DNA of 10,594 nucleotides from Pseudomonadota bacterium. GTDB lineage: Bacteria > Desulfobacterota > Desulfovibrionia > Desulfovibrionales > Desulfovibrionaceae. Below the pieces are notes generated by a model, which saw only the letters and a list, made by a program, of their open reading frames with translations, had not been told where the DNA came from and searched no databases. The position numbers were made by a program, and so were the translations under genes. Shown one piece after another: positions 5,988 through 10,594 of this stretch. Position 1 is the stretch's first letter. The number at the start of each line of letters is the position of its first letter. Location of the stretch: NCBI GenBank assembly GCA_023417745.1, contig JAEZEM010000321.1:1-10594 (forward strand), given 5' to 3'.

Positions 5988-6680
5988 TCAAAGCGCCTTT
6001 GCGGCCAACGACACGCCGGTCACAATGTTGCCGCTGCGGGTTTTGACCCGTGGAAAGGCGGCCTGGACCACGCCGAAACCCGCTCGCGACAACAAGCTCT
6101 CAAGCTCTTCAAAAGTGAAATGATGGGCCTGATACAAGACCGTCTCGCCCTCGCGCACCACAAAGCTCCCCTGCTCACCGGTTTCCGCCAGGCCGGCCTC
6201 ATAGCGGGCGCAGTAATATGGCAGATCAGGATTGCGCAGGAAATCGCCCAGACACAGCAGGCTCCCGACGACCCGCCGGGCTTCGGCCAGCACGGCCAGC
6301 CGGGCGGCCGGGGTCGGCAGCGTGGTCATGACGGCCTGGAGCACGGCCACGTCAAACGCGCCGTCGGCAAAGGGCAAAGCGGCCAGCTCCGCCCGGACCA
6401 CGGCCAGCCCAAGGCTGGCGGCCAGAGCCAGGCTCGGCAGATTGCAGTCGGCCCCGACATGGGACGCTCCCAGGCCGTCCCGGCGAAGCCCGGCCAGGGT
6501 CCGGCCCGGGCCGCAGCCCAGGTCCACAATACGGTCTCCTGGACCAAGGCGTGCCCGCACTTCCGGGGCAAGCTCCAACGAAGACGGCACGGCGGCGGCG
6601 TTTTTCCAATACATGGACGGCGTTATAGCCAAAGCGCCCTGCCCCGCCCAGCACTTTTGAAACCGCCGCGCTCTTTTCAC
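5988..6680 (-). CDS. Class I SAM-dependent methyltransferase (Methyltransf_11/25 type), substrate unknown
   Basis: A cytoplasmic Rossmann-fold methyltransferase of up to 230 residues. Motif I is V52-D-L-G-C-G-P-G-R (52-60). An acidic end of strand 2 is less clear: V-G-A-D-C-N, about 75-80. An A-x-L-P-F-A-D-G-A-F-D-V-A-V-L-Q-A segment (about 99-115) matches the motif II/III region of the Methyltransf_11 family, and the C-terminal F-T-F-E-E-L-x-x-L-L-x-x-A-G-F element is common in that family. The GTG at 6680 has a G-run (GGGGGGA) about 8 bases upstream. The ATG at residue 23 (6614) begins nearer the conserved domain but has no Shine-Dalgarno sequence, so the first 22 residues are doubtful. It lies 57 bases upstream of proA and may share its transcript. 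The substrate cannot be deduced. Confidence 0.8.
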   Translation of the reverse strand: MKRARRFQKCWAGQGALAITPSMYWKNAAAVPSSLELAPEVRARLGPGDRIVDLGCGPGRTLAGLRRDGLGASHVGADCNLPSLALAASLGLAVVRAELAALPFADGAFDVAVLQAVMTTLPTPAARLAVLAEARRVVGSLLCLGDFLRNPDLPYYCARYEAGLAETGEQGSFVVREGETVLYQAHHFTFEELESLLSRAGFGVVQAAFPRVKTRSGNIVTGVSLAAKAL

Positions 6681-6904
6681 TTGGGCATCCCCCCAAACCC
6701 TGCTACGAGACCGACCGACCCCAGTGTTATATTATTGAAGAAGGCCTCCGGCGGCCGGGGGCCTGAGGCCCCCGGACCCCCCAAAGGGGTAAAAAGGGGC
6801 TAGCGGGGCGATTTCGGCGGGCGGTGAAATGAGGCTGTGCAAGCTTCACTTCGGCTGACCGCCATCGCATGGCCGAGCACATCCTGAGGAAGGAAAACAA
6901 TCGT
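6681..6904. other. Divergent intergenic region between methyltransferase and GNAT genes
   Basis: This 224-base region is the largest non-coding stretch and must hold the promoters of the two divergent genes. It contains a triple GACC repeat (6709-6720), an AT-rich island (about 6725-6738), the GC-rich palindromic element described separately (6737-6800), and an imperfect inverted repeat with two competing arms: GGCGGT 6820-6825 with ACCGCC 6858-6863, and GTGAA 6824-6828 with TTCAC 6845-6849. I could not find a convincing -35/-10 pair on either strand; TATAAC within the AT-rich island on the minus strand has no matching -35. Confidence 0.5.
6737..6800. repeat. GC-rich palindromic (REP-like) intergenic element
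   Basis: The core is a perfect 9-bp stem, CCGGGGGCC (6755-6763) with GGCCCCCGG (6767-6775), with a 3-base loop. It is followed by a second small hairpin, CCCC (6779-6782) with GGGG (6786-6789) around AAA. It is led by a G-A-A-G-G-C-C-T-C-C-G-G-C-G-G type sequence (about 6738-6753). From memory, similar blocks recur between genes in many high-GC proteobacteria, including Desulfovibrio. It resembles a terminator but lies between two divergent gene starts, where neither transcript needs one, and has no clean T-run on either side. A repetitive element is therefore the better reading; copy number cannot be checked within one window. Confidence 0.5.
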
Positions 6905-7396
6905 ATGCAGCCTCGTCACTCCCTGGAATCCTTGCGGCAGGCCTCGGGCATCGCACCGGCCACGGACATGGCCGTGGTGCGCATCCTTTTCGAGGAATAT
7001 GCCAAGGGTTTGGGCTTTTCCCTGTGTTTCCAGAATTTCGACGAGGAACTGGCCAGCCTGCCCGGACGCTACGGCGTGCCTGGCGGCGGACTGTGGCTGG
7101 CCTGGGTGAACGGCCTGCCGGCCGGCTGCGTGGGGCTTCGTCCCCTGGAAGACGGCGTGTGCGAAATGAAGCGGCTCTACGTCCGACCGGACCACGCCGG
7201 CCACGGCCTGGGCCGGGGGTTGGCGGAAGAGGCCCTGGCCGGAGCCCGGGAACGCGGCTACCGCATCATGCGCCTGGACACCCTCACGTCCATGACCGCC
7301 GCCAACGCCCTCTACCGCAAGCTTGGCTTTGCGCAGATCGGGCCGTACTGCGACAATCCCTTTGAGGAAGCGCGCTACTACGAACTGACGCTCTAG
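6905..7396 (+). CDS. GNAT family N-acetyltransferase, substrate unknown
   Basis: The only plus-strand gene, 163 residues: a GNAT acetyl-CoA-dependent N-acetyltransferase. Motif A is visible as E87-M-K-R-L-Y-V-R-P-D-H-A-G-H-G-L-G-R-G-L (87-106); the usual Arg/Gln that opens the acetyl-CoA loop (R/Q-x-x-G-x-G) is Ala98 here, while the glycines 101 and 103 are kept. Motif B is seen as L-D-T-L-T-S-M-T-A-A-N-A-L-Y-R-K-L-G-F (114-132). The ATG at 6905 is preferred because a purine-rich A-G-G-A-A-G-G-A-A lies upstream, though 10 bases away. An in-frame ATG at 6869 would add 12 residues but has no ribosome binding site. It converges on the methyltransferase-like gene with 7 bases between stop codons. 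It could act on a small amine, an amino acid or a protein N-terminus. Confidence 0.88.
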   Translation: MQPRHSLESLRQASGIAPATDMAVVRILFEEYAKGLGFSLCFQNFDEELASLPGRYGVPGGGLWLAWVNGLPAGCVGLRPLEDGVCEMKRLYVRPDHAGHGLGRGLAEEALAGARERGYRIMRLDTLTSMTAANALYRKLGFAQIGPYCDNPFEEARYYELTL

Positions 7397-7417
7397 CCGG
7401 CAGCTACCAGCGCCGGC
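7396..7417. other. Weak inverted repeat across two convergent stop codons
   Basis: GCCGGC at 7396-7401 and again at 7412-7417, with a 10-base loop, can pair across the junction where the GNAT gene (stop 7394-7396) and the methyltransferase-like gene (stop 7404-7406) meet. Neither side has a T-run. It is the only candidate for a shared transcription end here and it is weak. Confidence 0.2.
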
Positions 7418-8393
7418 AAAGCGCCTCGCGCCAGGGTTCGGCCACCAGCCAGGCCAGCCCTTCCCCGACCCGTTCCACCGGCAGACGCTGCCCGGCCAGT
7501 TCCACATCCCGCATAAACGCCAGACGCAAGGGTTTGGCCTGGTCGCCTGCGTCGCCGGCAAAGGCGTTTTCCGGGGTGAGCCGTAGCCACTCCCGGCCGG
7601 CCCGGTCCGAAGCCCAGACCGCTTCCGGCAAAAAGACCGTGCGCGAAAGGCGCGGCCCAAGCACCGCGAAAAGGGCCGCGTTGATGACTGGAAACGGTTC
7701 TTTGTAGAGCCGGCGGCCGGCCGAGGGCAGGGTCTCGTTGGCCAGGCAGGCTACGGGGCCGTCAGGCAGCGCGGCAAAGGTCTCCGGCCGGGTGGCGTCG
7801 GCCTGGCGCACCTGCCCGACGCCAAGGCCAGAAAGCAACGCATCAGCCCGGGCCGCCACCTGGGGCTGCACCTCGAAACCGATCAGCGTCGGCGCGGCCA
7901 CGCCGTTGCGGCGAGCCAACAAATACGCGCCAAGCAGCAAGATGCCCGTGCCCGCGCCGCAATCGAGACCGAGAAAGCCGTTGGCGACCTCGGGTTTGGC
8001 GGCCAGAAGCGCGGTCAGCAGGTGCACGGTCTTGGGCAGGTCGAGCAGCATCTGCAAGGCAAAGCCGTGATGCAAAAGGAACCGGCGTAGCGCGTTTTGT
8101 CCGTCAAGCAGGGCTGTGCCGCCGCGACGTCGCACGAAACGGCCGGCCAGATCGGTCAGGTCAGCCAACGAGACGTCCTCGCCCAATCGTTCGGGATGCA
8201 CGTAGGCATGGGCGTATTTGAGGACGAGGCTTCCCAAAAGCGTGGGATGAGCTGGCGTCTCCGGCCGGCACAGGGCGTCGATAAGGTCAGGCAACGCGCC
8301 GGAAACGAGCAACTCCGGGGCGATCACCGGCCCGGGCGGCGGCTGGCGATCCAGCAGGCGCAGCGCCAATGCGGGCAGATCGTCGCCGGCCAT
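7404..8393 (-). CDS. SAM-dependent methyltransferase-like protein, unknown target
   Basis: A 329-residue cytoplasmic protein (no signal or clear membrane helix) with a Rossmann methyltransferase core: motif I G142-L-D-C-G-A-G-T-G-I-L (142-152), then I-G-F-E-V-Q-P (171-177) with Glu174 as the likely ribose-binding acidic residue, a Q-A-D-A segment (197-200) resembling motif II, and L-A-N-E-T-L-P (217-223) in the motif IV place. A helical region of about 130 residues precedes the core, and a beta-rich tail follows. That layout recalls methyltransferases acting on macromolecules, but I do not recognise the subfamily. The ATG at 8393 has only a weak GGAC upstream, and the gene starts 11 bases after the lipoprotein gene, which suggests coupled expression. 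It is the last gene of the five-gene cluster. Confidence 0.7.
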   Translation of the reverse strand: MAGDDLPALALRLLDRQPPPGPVIAPELLVSGALPDLIDALCRPETPAHPTLLGSLVLKYAHAYVHPERLGEDVSLADLTDLAGRFVRRRGGTALLDGQNALRRFLLHHGFALQMLLDLPKTVHLLTALLAAKPEVANGFLGLDCGAGTGILLLGAYLLARRNGVAAPTLIGFEVQPQVAARADALLSGLGVGQVRQADATRPETFAALPDGPVACLANETLPSAGRRLYKEPFPVINAALFAVLGPRLSRTVFLPEAVWASDRAGREWLRLTPENAFAGDAGDQAKPLRLAFMRDVELAGQRLPVERVGEGLAWLVAEPWREALCRRW

Positions 8394-8404
8394 ACGCTGG
8401 TCCG

Positions 8405-8683
8405 CTAGAAGTAGTAGAGGTTGTCGTAACAGGTGTAGGTATCTGTCATACCGTTTTGGTAGCAGATGTCGGTGCTGGAATCGATGCGATAAATCTGATC
8501 CATGGGGATGACTTGGCGCTTGCCGTTAATCCACATGTAGTAGATGCCCTGCTCCGCGTTCATGACCAAAGGCGGCGAAGCGTAGAACTTCTTATGGTCC
8601 ATGGTCTCGACCAGGTAGGTGTGGGCGCAGCCAAACGACACGGCGGCCAGCACGAGGCAGAAAAGAAGCGTCAGGCGGCGCAT
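8405..8683 (-). CDS. Small lipoprotein, YgdI/YgdR (DUF903)-like
   Basis: A 92-residue lipoprotein precursor: basic start M-R-R, hydrophobic stretch 4-17, and the lipobox S16-F-G-C19, so Cys19 is the likely lipidated residue; Ala at +2 predicts the outer membrane. Phe at -2 is unusual for a lipobox. Residues 23-66 (Y-L-V-E-T-M-D-H-K-K-F-Y through I-P-M-D-Q-I-Y-R-I) fit the small SH3-like fold of YgdI/YgdR lipoproteins. A Tyr-rich tail with Cys74 and Cys85, which could form a disulfide in the periplasm, goes beyond that family. The start is certain: GGGAGG lies 5 bases before the ATG. It is fourth in the cluster, 30 bases after the SemiSWEET gene, with a hairpin in the gap. Its function is unknown. 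Confidence 0.8.
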   Translation of the reverse strand: MRRLTLLFCLVLAAVSFGCAHTYLVETMDHKKFYASPPLVMNAEQGIYYMWINGKRQVIPMDQIYRIDSSTDICYQNGMTDTYTCYDNLYYF

Positions 8684-8688
8684 GGCAT

Positions 8689-8712
8689 CCTCCCAGCCGC
8701 GATCATCGCGGC
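8689..8712 (-). promoter_or_regulatory. Hairpin followed by strong ribosome binding site of the lipoprotein gene
   Basis: In the 30-base gap after the SemiSWEET gene, a perfect 7-bp stem (8696-8702 with 8706-8712, 3-base loop) ends 2 bases before GGGAGG (8689-8694), which is 5 bases before the ATG at 8683. There is no T-run, so it is not a terminator. It may block 3' exonucleases or shape ribosome loading so that the lipoprotein is made in larger amounts than its neighbours (inference). Confidence 0.5.
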
Positions 8713-8713
8713 G

Positions 8714-8971
8714 CTATTTATATCGCAGCGCCATGACGAGCATGGCGCCCACCAACCCAAGGGTTACCGCATTAGCCGCTATCACGGGCCAGGAACCGAT
8801 GTCGATACCGTGCACCAGCCACAACACGGTTCCGGTGAACATGAGCACGTACATGCCGGTCGAAATGTCGCTGGCCGAACGACGGCGCAGGGTCTTGACC
8901 ACCTGGGGCGCGAAAGCCAGCGTGGTGCACAGTCCGGCGACGTAACCCACCCATTCGAACGATCCGGCCAC
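8714..8971 (-). CDS. SemiSWEET family sugar transporter
   Basis: An 85-residue protein with three predicted membrane helices (about 5-25, 38-56 and 60-81), the size and plan of bacterial SemiSWEETs, which work as dimers to let sugars move across the membrane without energy coupling. The PQ-loop motif is plain: C15-T-T-L-A-F-A-P-Q-V-V-K-T (15-27), with Pro22 and Gln23. Trp51 and Asn67 sit where the substrate-binding Trp and Asn of characterised SemiSWEETs lie. The start is GTG at 8971, with AGGA 7 bases upstream, and the gene follows its neighbour by only 9 bases. The sugar cannot be read from sequence. A sugar facilitator beside secreted proteins of unknown function in a likely sulfate reducer is an unusual setting. 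Confidence 0.9.
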   Translation of the reverse strand: MAGSFEWVGYVAGLCTTLAFAPQVVKTLRRRSASDISTGMYVLMFTGTVLWLVHGIDIGSWPVIAANAVTLGLVGAMLVMALRYK

Positions 8972-8980
8972 GGCGGCGTC

Positions 8981-9688
8981 CTATTTTTTGACCGATTGCC
9001 GGGTTTCGCCGGCCGCCGCCGGCTCGAAGGTCGGGGCGGCAGTGCGGAAATAGGCGGCCATGGCTTCAATGTCACGAAAGGCTTGGCCGAGTTGCACGGC
9101 AATGGGCAAGTCGGAGACATTTTTTTCGACAAGGCGCATCCACTGAAGCTCCTTGTCGAGCTTGCCGCCAACGGTCACCAGCCCTGTCTTGATCATGCCG
9201 CCAAGTTGATTGACTGCCGACGAACAGCCGGGATCAAGGACGTCGTAAACGTAGACCATGTCCCCGGCGTTTAAAATAAGTTCCCAGCAGGCCGACAGCG
9301 AAGCGCGAAGGGCCAGGACGTCCTTTATGCGGTCGTCGTTGCCCTCCTTGGCCAGGGAGGCATAGTAATCCGTGACCTTGAGCAAATGGTCGTAGATGCG
9401 GGCGCTTTGGTTGGCGTAGTAGGCGTTGAACGCCTTGGTGTCGGCCTTGGCGGCGCAAAAGGCCTGGGGCGCGGCCAGCAGCAGCGTCGCCAAGACCGCC
9501 GCAACGACGACAAAACCCCGGGACCGGAAGAGACGGCTCGCCGTCTGACCGCAACGGCCGGCGCTCAGACCGCGCAAAGCAACCCGGCTGGCCGGAAACG
9601 CTGCCGCAACAAGGGGCCCGATGGAATTGAGAACGCGCACGATGCTGCTCTTGTTGGCCGAAGAGTCCGTGCTGGCGGCAGACGTCAA
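8981..9688 (-). CDS. Uncharacterised exported helical protein
   Basis: I do not recognise this 235-residue protein. The N-terminus (1-57) is basic and low in complexity. A signal-like segment follows: R-S-R-G, then F-V-V-V-A-A-V-L-A-T-L-L-L-A-A (58-73) and A-F-C-A-A (about 76-80) as a likely cleavage zone, so the mature part is periplasmic or anchored. The remainder (about 82-235) looks mostly alpha-helical, with Y-Y-A-N-Q-S-A-R-I-Y-D-H-L-L-K, D-K-E-L-Q-W-M-R-L-V-E-K-N and two cysteines (about C134 and C155) that could pair. The start used is TTG at 9688, which overlaps the upstream stop as TTGA. Because the signal lies 57 residues in, a later start such as GTG (about residue 17) or TTG (about residue 39) is possible; none has a good Shine-Dalgarno sequence. 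Confidence 0.65.
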   Translation of the reverse strand: MTSAASTDSSANKSSIVRVLNSIGPLVAAAFPASRVALRGLSAGRCGQTASRLFRSRGFVVVAAVLATLLLAAPQAFCAAKADTKAFNAYYANQSARIYDHLLKVTDYYASLAKEGNDDRIKDVLALRASLSACWELILNAGDMVYVYDVLDPGCSSAVNQLGGMIKTGLVTVGGKLDKELQWMRLVEKNVSDLPIAVQLGQAFRDIEAMAAYFRTAAPTFEPAAAGETRQSVKK

Positions 9689-10233
9689 TTGCCGACGGCC
9701 GCGTCAAGAGGGGCCAGGGAGGCCTTGGCCTGCATCCCGGTGATCTGGGCGGCGCTTAAGCGCTTGGCGGCGGTGTCGCGCAGCTTGACGGCCCGATCAC
9801 GAACCCGGTCCGGCAGGGTCGAGGAGGCGGCGGCCAGGGAGGCGTAATAATAGGCCAGTTCCTCGTTGACCGGCACGCCGGCGTAGCCTCGGTTGTAGAC
9901 GTCGGCCAAGACAAAGCGGGCGTAGGCAAAGCCGGCGTCCGAGGATTTCGTCAGCCAGTGGAGCCCCAGGCGGTAGTCCTGGGCCACGTGACGGCCGTTC
10001 AAATAGGCGATGCCGACGTCGCACTGGGCCTTGGGGTCGCCGTTTTCGGCCCGTTCCAACTGGCCAGGGGCCGGGTCGGCGGCGAGTTCGAGAGGATTGT
10101 CCTGGGAATCGGCGGTCGCGGCGGCCAGGGCCGGACAGGCAGGGGCGGCCCAAAGCAGACCGAACAGGGCCAGGACGCCCCATAGTCGCAGGCCGCAACG
10201 GCCCGGGCGGGAAGTCCCACGGGAATTGGGCAT
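9685..10233 (-). CDS. Secreted Sel1-like repeat protein
   Basis: A 182-residue exported protein. The signal peptide has a basic region (1-16), a hydrophobic core (about 17-31) and a likely cleavage after A-L-A near 37. Two Sel1-like (TPR-related) repeats follow: A-E-N-G-D-P-K-A-Q-C-D-V-G-I-A-Y-L-N-G (62-80) continuing to about 101, and F-A-Y-A-R-F-V-L-A-D-V-Y-N-R-G-Y (102-117) continuing to about 136. Such repeats act as protein-binding scaffolds, often in the periplasm. The tail is helical and charged. The start is firm: AAGGAG lies 5 bases before the ATG. It is the first gene of the cluster, beginning directly after the ilvC terminator, and overlaps the next gene by 4 bases. Its partner is unknown, though the overlapping exported protein is the obvious candidate. 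Confidence 0.82.
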   Translation of the reverse strand: MPNSRGTSRPGRCGLRLWGVLALFGLLWAAPACPALAAATADSQDNPLELAADPAPGQLERAENGDPKAQCDVGIAYLNGRHVAQDYRLGLHWLTKSSDAGFAYARFVLADVYNRGYAGVPVNEELAYYYASLAAASSTLPDRVRDRAVKLRDTAAKRLSAAQITGMQAKASLAPLDAAVGN

Positions 10234-10238
10234 GGCGT

Positions 10239-10244
10239 CTCCTT
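10239..10244 (-). promoter_or_regulatory. Ribosome binding site of the Sel1-repeat gene
   Basis: AAGGAG on the minus strand, 5 bases before the ATG at 10233. It starts just one base after the T-run of the ilvC terminator. Confidence 0.8.
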
Positions 10245-10245
10245 G

Positions 10246-10282
10246 AAAAAGCGGCCGGCCCCAGCAGGGCCGGCCGCAAAAA
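10246..10282 (-). terminator. Intrinsic terminator after ilvC (bidirectional form)
   Basis: A perfect 11-bp GC stem (10251-10261 with 10267-10277, 5-base loop) is flanked by five T residues on the minus strand (10246-10250) and five A residues on the other side (10278-10282), so it could stop transcription in both directions. It begins 4 bases after the ilvC stop codon. It is also the only sequence between ilvC and the Sel1 gene, so it must influence that gene's expression. Confidence 0.92.
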
Positions 10283-10286
10283 GCAA

Positions 10287-10594
10287 CTATTTCTTGAGCC
10301 AGCTCATCATGCCGCGCAGCTTGGCCCCGACCTTCTCAATGGGGTGCTCGGCATTGATGCGACGCATGGACAGGAAGTGGGCCCGTCCGGACATGTTTTC
10401 CATGATAAAGTCGCGAGCGAAGGTGCCGTCCTGGATTTCCTTGAGGATCTTGCGCATCTCGGCCCGAGTCTCGTCGGTGACGACGCGGGGGCCGCTGACG
10501 TAGTCGCCGTACTCGGCGGTGTCGCTGATGGAGTAGCGCATGCGCGACAGGCCGCCCTCGTACATGAGGTCCACGATGAGTTTGAGCTCATGCA
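10287..10594 (-). CDS. ilvC: Ketol-acid reductoisomerase IlvC, C-terminal 101 residues (partial, enters from right edge)
   Basis: IlvC converts acetolactate or acetohydroxybutyrate to the dihydroxy acid, using NADPH and Mg2+, in valine, leucine and isoleucine synthesis. Only the end of the class I enzyme is present (full length about 330 residues). The frame enters as H-E-L-K-L-I-V-D-L-M-Y-E-G-G, whose first Glu corresponds to a metal-binding glutamate of the knotted helical domain. M-R-Y-S-I-S-D-T-A-E-Y-G-D-Y with the substrate-contacting Ser region follows, and the protein ends G-A-K-L-R-G-M-M-S-W-L-K-K, which is highly conserved. The start, promoter and upstream ilvB/ilvN lie outside the window. 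Confidence 0.97.
   Translation of the reverse strand, partial: HELKLIVDLMYEGGLSRMRYSISDTAEYGDYVSGPRVVTDETRAEMRKILKEIQDGTFARDFIMENMSGRAHFLSMRRINAEHPIEKVGAKLRGMMSWLKK

Noticed and set aside
6709..6720. Tandem GACC repeat (three copies)
   Set aside because: Three copies are too few to support a phase-variable tract, and it lies outside any obvious promoter box.
6725..6738. AT-rich island considered as the -10 region of the methyltransferase promoter
   Set aside because: TATAAC is present on the minus strand, but no -35-like sequence lies 15-19 bases upstream, where the GC palindrome begins.
6800..7660. Minus-strand 286-codon frame covering the GNAT gene
   Set aside because: It has no domain, no ribosome binding site, and runs through the GNAT gene, whose conserved motifs are clear, and into the methyltransferase-like gene.
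8369..9274. Plus-strand 301-codon frame opposite the lipoprotein, SemiSWEET and helical protein genes
   Set aside because: Three well-supported minus-strand genes with good starts occupy the region; the translation is Gly/His/Arg-rich like the other shadows.

Overview
The window is high-GC DNA from a bacterium that most resembles a Desulfovibrionaceae sulfate reducer (Desulfovibrio or Solidesulfovibrio type). This is judged from the protein families, the codon bias and above all a CcmE whose haem-binding histidine is replaced by cysteine, a variant known from Desulfovibrio. Taxonomy is inference. Thirteen of the fourteen genes are on the minus strand; the exception is a GNAT acetyltransferase near the middle.

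Reading in the direction of transcription (right to left), the right edge holds the last 101 codons of ilvC (branched-chain amino acid synthesis), ended by a textbook intrinsic terminator. Twelve bases beyond its T-run starts a compact five-gene cluster: a secreted Sel1-repeat protein (10233-9685), an uncharacterised secreted or anchored helical protein overlapping it by 4 bases (9688-8981), a SemiSWEET sugar transporter (8971-8714), a small YgdI/YgdR-like lipoprotein (8683-8405) and a SAM-dependent methyltransferase-like protein (8393-7404). Gaps are 9 to 30 bases, so it looks like one transcription unit, mostly envelope proteins of unknown purpose. It converges with the GNAT gene (6905-7396), the two stop codons lying 7 bases apart.

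A 224-base divergent region (6681-6904) separates the GNAT gene from the second minus-strand run. It carries a very GC-rich palindromic element resembling the REP-like or terminator-like repeats scattered through such genomes. Leftward from it come a small class I methyltransferase (6680-5988), proA (proline synthesis, 5930-4671), nadD (NAD synthesis, 4661-3978) and an AlgJ/AlgX-like SGNH O-acetyltransferase (3961-2753). The last three are 9 and 16 bases apart and are probably co-transcribed.

A well-formed sigma70-type promoter (2712-2739) just after the AlgJ-like gene starts a third unit with a leader of about 140 bases: a CNNM/DUF21-CBS membrane protein (2562-1501), then ccmE (1477-1064) and ccmF (880 to beyond the left edge). 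CcmE and CcmF are the periplasmic haem chaperone and the haem lyase subunit of System I cytochrome c maturation, expected in an organism rich in periplasmic multihaem cytochromes.

Most of the window is housekeeping. The parts most worth a second look are the Cys-type CcmE, the leader of the CNNM gene with its acidic, proline-containing short ORF, the terminator placed directly in front of the Sel1 gene's ribosome binding site, the uncharacterised envelope cluster, and the orphan AlgJ-like protein. I found no CRISPR array, tRNA, rRNA, insertion sequence or phage gene, and no clear evidence of a wholly new system.
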